Below the pieces are notes generated by a model, which was not told the DNA's origin, ran no database searches, and saw nothing but the letters and a program-made list of their open reading frames with translations. DNA of 15,989 nt from Strongyloides papillosus (lineage: Eukaryota; Nematoda; Chromadorea; Rhabditida; Strongyloididae), in assembly GCA_005656395.1 (NCBI GenBank), contig SRSI01000040.1, positions 1 to 15,989 on the forward strand. Direction: 5' to 3'. A program made the position numbers and the translations under genes. This document shows positions 8,612-15,989 of the stretch, in pieces. Within the stretch, counting starts at the first letter, position 1. Each line of letters starts with the position of its first letter.

Positions 8612-9396
8612 GTTAATACAACGGGAAATTCTACCCAAAATGTATGCTAATATTCCATGTTTTCCAAAAATCTTAACTAGTCATCATAAGCTTTTATTAG
8701 ACACTTTTTTTTAAAACGTTGGACTAAGTTTAAATAGATTTAATCAGAAAACCAGTATAGATAAAATTGAATCTTTTAAATAATTTATAAATCATCGTAT
8801 CTTACGTATTTTAAAATAATGTTATTTATATGTACAGTATTAAAACATAAACGCAGATAGCAAAGATTTTACAATAACTTAGATAATTAATATTTTAAAA
8901 GTCTAACCAAGGCGTTTAATATAATAAATAGACAAAATAATAATAATAAAAAAATTAAAAAAGGAAGATTCTTTATAATAGTTTATAAGATCTAATTTTA
9001 AAAAAACAAAATTTGTTCATAAAAAATTACAATATTTTTTTTCCTAAAATACCATTCATATAACAGTCCAACAATTATGGTTAATTTTATAATAAAAGAG
9101 AAGTATTAATTCTGTCAAAATTTTAATGTTAAATAGAATTAAAAGTTAGTAAAGTATTTTTAAAAATGCACTTTTATTTCTTCTAGTATAGAAAATGAAA
9201 ATCTATCGAATGACTATAGAAGATGGTAGATATTAGTTCATCGCAAAAATTCATGTTGTACACGCCAATAATGCGCAAAATTTATAAAGTAAAAAAGGTA
9301 ATTTTTTTATTAACATTCAAATATAAAAATATCTATATAAATATTTATTAACAATAAATAAATAATTCGTAAAAATGTTTTTATCTATCTATATAC
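8612..9396. other. AT-rich DNA between tRNA-Thr and the retrotransposon
   Basis: No open frame of note, RNA gene or repeat is recognised. Base composition changes abruptly to GC-richer sequence at about 9397, taken as the approximate left edge of the LTR element. Confidence 0.5.
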
Positions 9397-9565
9397 GGAG
9401 GTTAAATTACGGCAGTGCCAGTCAAAGAGAGGCCATAGGCTCGTAATGCCCAGCATTAGAATAAAGAAAAATAATAATATATGTAAATTATATATTAAAA
9501 ATATATATAATATATGTATATATATATATTATTTAATAAAAGAAAAGAGAACGGATATTGAAAAT

Positions 9566-9625
9566 AAGTATTATGTGCAGATTTGAATATTATTTTATAT
9601 AATATATAAATCTGTACATATACTT
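9566..9625 (+). repeat. Imperfect inverted repeat in U3
   Basis: Arms 9566-9584 and 9608-9625 pair with one bulge and one G-T. The 23-base AT-rich spacer can itself fold. It lies about 80 bases upstream of the TATA box. Confidence 0.6.
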
Positions 9626-9654
9626 AACAAAACATCTGGGAAAAGAAAAGAACA

Positions 9655-9691
9655 TCCTCCTATTAAACAAAGAAGAAGTTTAATAGGAGGA
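9655..9691 (+). repeat. Perfect 14 bp inverted repeat just upstream of the LTR TATA box
   Basis: TCCTCCTATTAAAC (9655-9668) is inverted exactly as GTTTAATAGGAGGA (9678-9691) around a 9-base purine loop. The distance to the TATA box is 15 bases. A related GGAGGA/TCCTCC hairpin precedes the second TATA box at 11101, which suggests a regulatory role for the pair. Confidence 0.75.
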
Positions 9692-9706
9692 GAAGAAGAA
9701 AAGCTG

Positions 9707-9741
9707 TATATAAAGGAAGAATATTTTCAAGAAGTTCAGTT
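9707..9741 (+). promoter_or_regulatory. LTR core promoter: TATATAAA plus TCAGTT initiator
   Basis: TATATAAA is at 9707-9714 and TCAGTT at 9736-9741, so the likely +1 A is 9738. The first T of the TATA box is then at -31, the standard spacing. TCAGTY is the arthropod-type initiator consensus. This would set the U3/R border near 9738. Confidence 0.65.
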
Positions 9742-9773
9742 TGCAGTTTGGATCATTAAGAATAATAATAATC

Positions 9774-9821
9774 AGAGGTGCTGAATAACACTCTGAAACC
9801 TAGAGGTGCTGAATAGCACTC
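9774..9821 (+). repeat. Tandem direct repeat of a 20-base hairpin motif in R
   Basis: AGAGGTGCTGAATAACACTC (9774-9793) recurs with one change at 9802-9821, a 28-base period. The second copy contains a perfect small stem GTGCT-GAAT-AGCAC; the first has one mismatched pair. Counting from +1 at 9738 they lie about 37-84 nt into the transcript. Possible roles are binding of a cofactor or of Gag; this is inference. Confidence 0.7.
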
Positions 9822-9886
9822 CATATCCAGGAACTCCGGACAATATTAACTTTTATTTACCATAAAATATATTGTTCGTTATTCAT

Positions 9887-9896
9887 AATAAATAAA
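9887..9896 (+). promoter_or_regulatory. Overlapping poly(A) signals in R
   Basis: Two AATAAA hexamers overlap (9887-9892, 9891-9896). A GT-rich element follows at about 9913-9927, as at a cleavage site. In the 3' LTR this would end the transcript and define R/U5 at about 9905-9915. Confidence 0.55.
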
Positions 9897-9948
9897 AGGT
9901 TATATTATAATTTATGTGTTTTTGTTATTATATATTCTGATCGAGCAC

Positions 9949-10053
9949 GCATGTTCCAACATGCTTCTTCATTAGGTAACAACTCTCGGTTAGGTGGTGG
10001 GAATCAGCTAGCATGTATCCGCTGGGGTACATGTAGCAGGAGGCCTCGCTACA
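9949..10053 (+). repeat. Stem-loops after U5, candidate packaging or dimerisation region
   Basis: Three structures can be drawn. GCATGTT-CC-AACATGC at 9949-9964 is perfect. A longer hairpin spans 10007-10037: GCTA pairs with TAGC, then after one bulged G CATGTATCC pairs with GGGTACATG (one G-T), loop GCTG. TGTAGC (10032-10037) can instead pair with GCTACA (10048-10053) around a loop containing the palindrome AGGCCT. The second and third are mutually exclusive. Structured RNA just downstream of U5 is typical of retroelement packaging and dimer linkage sites; the role here is inferred. Confidence 0.5.
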
Positions 10054-10172
10054 CCTGAAATAAGGCCACGCCACCATAAGAGGACGTAAATAAATGAGAC
10101 TCTTTAAGGAGGTTCCACCGAGATATTACCAAATGGAGCATGCTTGTGCGGATCAGCACATAAAATAATCTT

Positions 10173-10343
10173 ATGAAGAACGGAAGTAAGAAAACGACTT
10201 ATAGGAAGAAACATCTACTCCGTTCTAGAAGGAAATACAGGCAAGTACCAGCCATGAAAGGTACTCGCCAAAGAAACGAATCCGGAATTCATGTTAAAGT
10301 AAAAAGAACTGCCAATATCGAAGAAAGTGGGAAACACTTCTAA
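10173..10343 (+). CDS. Small, very basic upstream ORF in the leader (56 aa)
   Basis: The ORF runs ATG at 10173 to TAA at 10341-10343. The product has 18 Lys/Arg against 3 Glu, concentrated in residues 6-23, where KKH, RSRRK and similar clusters resemble arginine-rich RNA-binding or nuclear-localisation segments. No family is recognised. The start context is poor (C at -3). The leader is rich in A and G, which produces Lys/Arg/Glu codons by chance, so this may be a non-functional upstream ORF. Its stop codon lies just inside the first unit of the 47 bp tandem repeat. Confidence 0.25.
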   Translation: MKNGSKKTTYRKKHLLRSRRKYRQVPAMKGTRQRNESGIHVKVKRTANIEESGKHF

Positions 10344-10423
10344 ATGGACAAATGGGTATCTTTATAAGCCCATAATGGAAACACTTCTAAATTAATAAAT
10401 GGGTATCTTTCTAATCCCATAAT
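10330..10423 (+). repeat. Tandem duplication, 2 x 47 bp
   Basis: Unit 1 is 10330-10376 and unit 2 is 10377-10423, with no gap; they match at 42 of 47 positions. Both units begin GGAAACACTTCTAAAT and contain ATGGGTATCTTT followed by CCCATAAT. The ATGGG/CCCAT arms can pair in each copy and are unchanged, while the five differences fall outside them. A third unit appears to start (GGAA) and then breaks off. Confidence 0.85.
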
Positions 10424-10721
10424 GGAATAGACACTGCAATCAGGCCAAAAAGTTATCAGGAAAGTCGTAATTGGAAACGGCGGCTGATAAGGAAATAAAG
10501 GACGTCTAAGTTAAAAAGCTCATCCTAACAAAGAGATGGAGCAGTCTAAATATGGAACGTACGTAAAAGAAGACTCCCCAGAAAGATTAAAATATCATTA
10601 GTCTTTCATAAACTATGTGTCAACCTAACATAGTCGGAAGAAGGCCAGGATAAAAGTTAAAATTGGTTTGATGGAAGCCATATCCAGTAATCTTATGGCT
10701 TGAAAGGAGATACAAGGTCAG

Positions 10722-10862
10722 ATGTATCTTCAAAATGGATCTCACAAGAATGACTTGAACACTATGACAAGTCATCAGGAATGGAAATATAAGCAGAAAG
10801 AAGTAAACAGGAGGATACTATCGGTGCTTATAAGGGAAACTTACTTACTTATGGAAAAGTAA
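10722..10862 (+). CDS. Small upstream ORF in the leader (46 aa), doubtful
   Basis: The ORF runs ATG at 10722 to TAA at 10860-10862. The product is Lys/Glu/Gln-rich and hydrophilic, ending with a short hydrophobic stretch; nothing is recognisable. It is recorded because transcripts from the LTR promoter would carry this and other upstream AUGs before the gag start. It is probably not a functional protein. Confidence 0.12.
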   Translation: MYLQNGSHKNDLNTMTSHQEWKYKQKEVNRRILSVLIRETYLLMEK

Positions 10863-11047
10863 AGTTGCTACAATAAAGATTGCATAGTTAAAAGTGTCTA
10901 ATGAAATCAAAAACATCTAAATAAATAAAGATGTAATAACAATAAACCCAACCTCTAAAAATGAGTGGGAAAGGAGTGGCAGTTAAAAGCCGAATCTTAA
11001 CATTAAACTTGTTAAACTAAATATAAAGGATTCGTAATAATTACTCT

Positions 11048-11131
11048 GGAGGATACGCCTTTATTACAATTTTTGTAATAATTCCTCCCGCTGAAAAGAG
11101 TATATAATCTGGGAAATTTCAGCATTCAGTA
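11048..11131 (+). promoter_or_regulatory. Second hairpin-TATA-initiator set directly before gag
   Basis: GGAGGA (11048-11053) pairs with TCCTCC (11083-11088). Inside them TTATTACAA (11061-11069) pairs perfectly with TTGTAATAA (11073-11081), loop TTT. TATATAAT follows at 11101-11108 and TCAGTA at 11126-11131, so +1 would be A11128 with the TATA box at -27. An mRNA starting there has a 66-base leader with no upstream ATG before the gag start. The layout copies that of the LTR promoter. The sequence elements are seen directly; promoter activity is inferred. Confidence 0.4.
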
Positions 11132-11163
11132 CCAGATAATCAAATAACTGAAACAGTTATTAG

Positions 11164-15989
<4,826 letters not shown>

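Larger units (their letters stand above)
9397..9990 (+). repeat. Putative 5' LTR (edges approximate)
   Basis: The LTR call rests on internal order: a GC-richer left edge, AT dinucleotide tract (about 9500-9532), inverted repeats, TATA box 9707, initiator 9736, overlapping AATAAA 9887-9896, then a GT-rich stretch (TTATGTGTTTTTGTT) as expected downstream of a cleavage site. That gives U3, R and U5 in order. The right edge is not defined, since no clear TG...CA pair or strong primer-binding site was found. The matching 3' copy is outside the window, so LTR identity is inferred. Confidence 0.5.

Noticed and set aside
8511..8714. 67-codon plus-strand open frame
   Set aside because: Its first part is the tRNA-Thr gene read as codons.
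9401..9412. Similarity of GGTTAAATTAC to the start of nematode spliced leader SL1
   Set aside because: Only about ten bases agree, and no donor site or Sm-site layout follows; probably chance.
9476..9532. AT dinucleotide run as a replication or CRISPR-like array
   Set aside because: It is a simple AT microsatellite without unique spacers.
9995..10005. TGGTGGGAATC as primer-binding site
   Set aside because: It begins TGG as a site for a tRNA CCA end should, but I could not match the following bases well to a known tRNA acceptor end; tRNA-Ala is closest with two differences in the acceptor stem. Not strong enough to annotate.

Overview
The window looks like a piece of an animal nuclear genome with very AT-rich non-coding DNA. 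Three observations support this. The small-RNA genes are eukaryotic, including a tRNA-Ile(UAU) whose short intron sits right after position 37. There are two decayed 5S rRNA copies, each ending in a T8 Pol III terminator. The right third is the 5' part of a Ty3/gypsy LTR retrotransposon of animal type, with TATA plus TCAGT-type initiators. An ecdysozoan (nematode or arthropod) fits, but nothing here fixes the phylum.

Layout. Positions 1-3.4 kb are AT-rich DNA with no gene. They hold one copy of a ~320 bp dispersed repeat (705-1030) and a pair of nearly identical GC-rich palindromes that could bound a ~440 bp MITE-like element (1476-1912). Positions 3430-3812 hold a compact candidate gene: TATA box, signal-peptide ORF, and AATAAA directly after the last stop. 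Its C-terminal half, a perfect heptad-repeat helix bounded by dibasic sites and ending Gly-Arg-Arg, lies one frame away. Positions 5.4-8.6 kb are a Pol III-rich stretch: two 5S pseudogenes in direct orientation ~793 bp apart with the second repeat copy between them, a 5' tRNA-Asn fragment, a cluster of stem-loops (7.5-7.7 kb), an intact tRNA-Ile(UAU) on the minus strand and an intact tRNA-Thr(UGU) on the plus strand.

From ~9.4 kb to the end lies one LTR retrotransposon on the plus strand. It has an LTR-like region with TATA, initiator, tandem direct repeats and poly(A) signals, then a ~1.2 kb leader with stem-loops, a 47 bp tandem duplication and small upstream ORFs, then a single fused Gag-Pol frame starting at 11194. 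Gag has a capsid-type region and two CCHC knuckles. Between nucleocapsid and protease lies an unexpected ~480-residue segment flanked by two hydrophobic helices. Protease, reverse transcriptase and the start of RNase H follow. This copy is one base short in the RNase H region, so the frame closes at 15900 while RNase H homology continues in another frame to the window edge. Integrase and the 3' LTR would lie outside. The protease has Asp-Asp-Gly where Asp-Thr/Ser-Gly is usual.

Most noteworthy: (1) the possible secreted peptide precursor at 3474-3805; (2) the membrane-module insertion inside Gag-Pol; (3) a second hairpin-TATA-initiator set directly before the gag start, mirroring the one in the LTR; (4) the stem-loop cluster at 7.5 kb; (5) paired 5S relics within a repeat.
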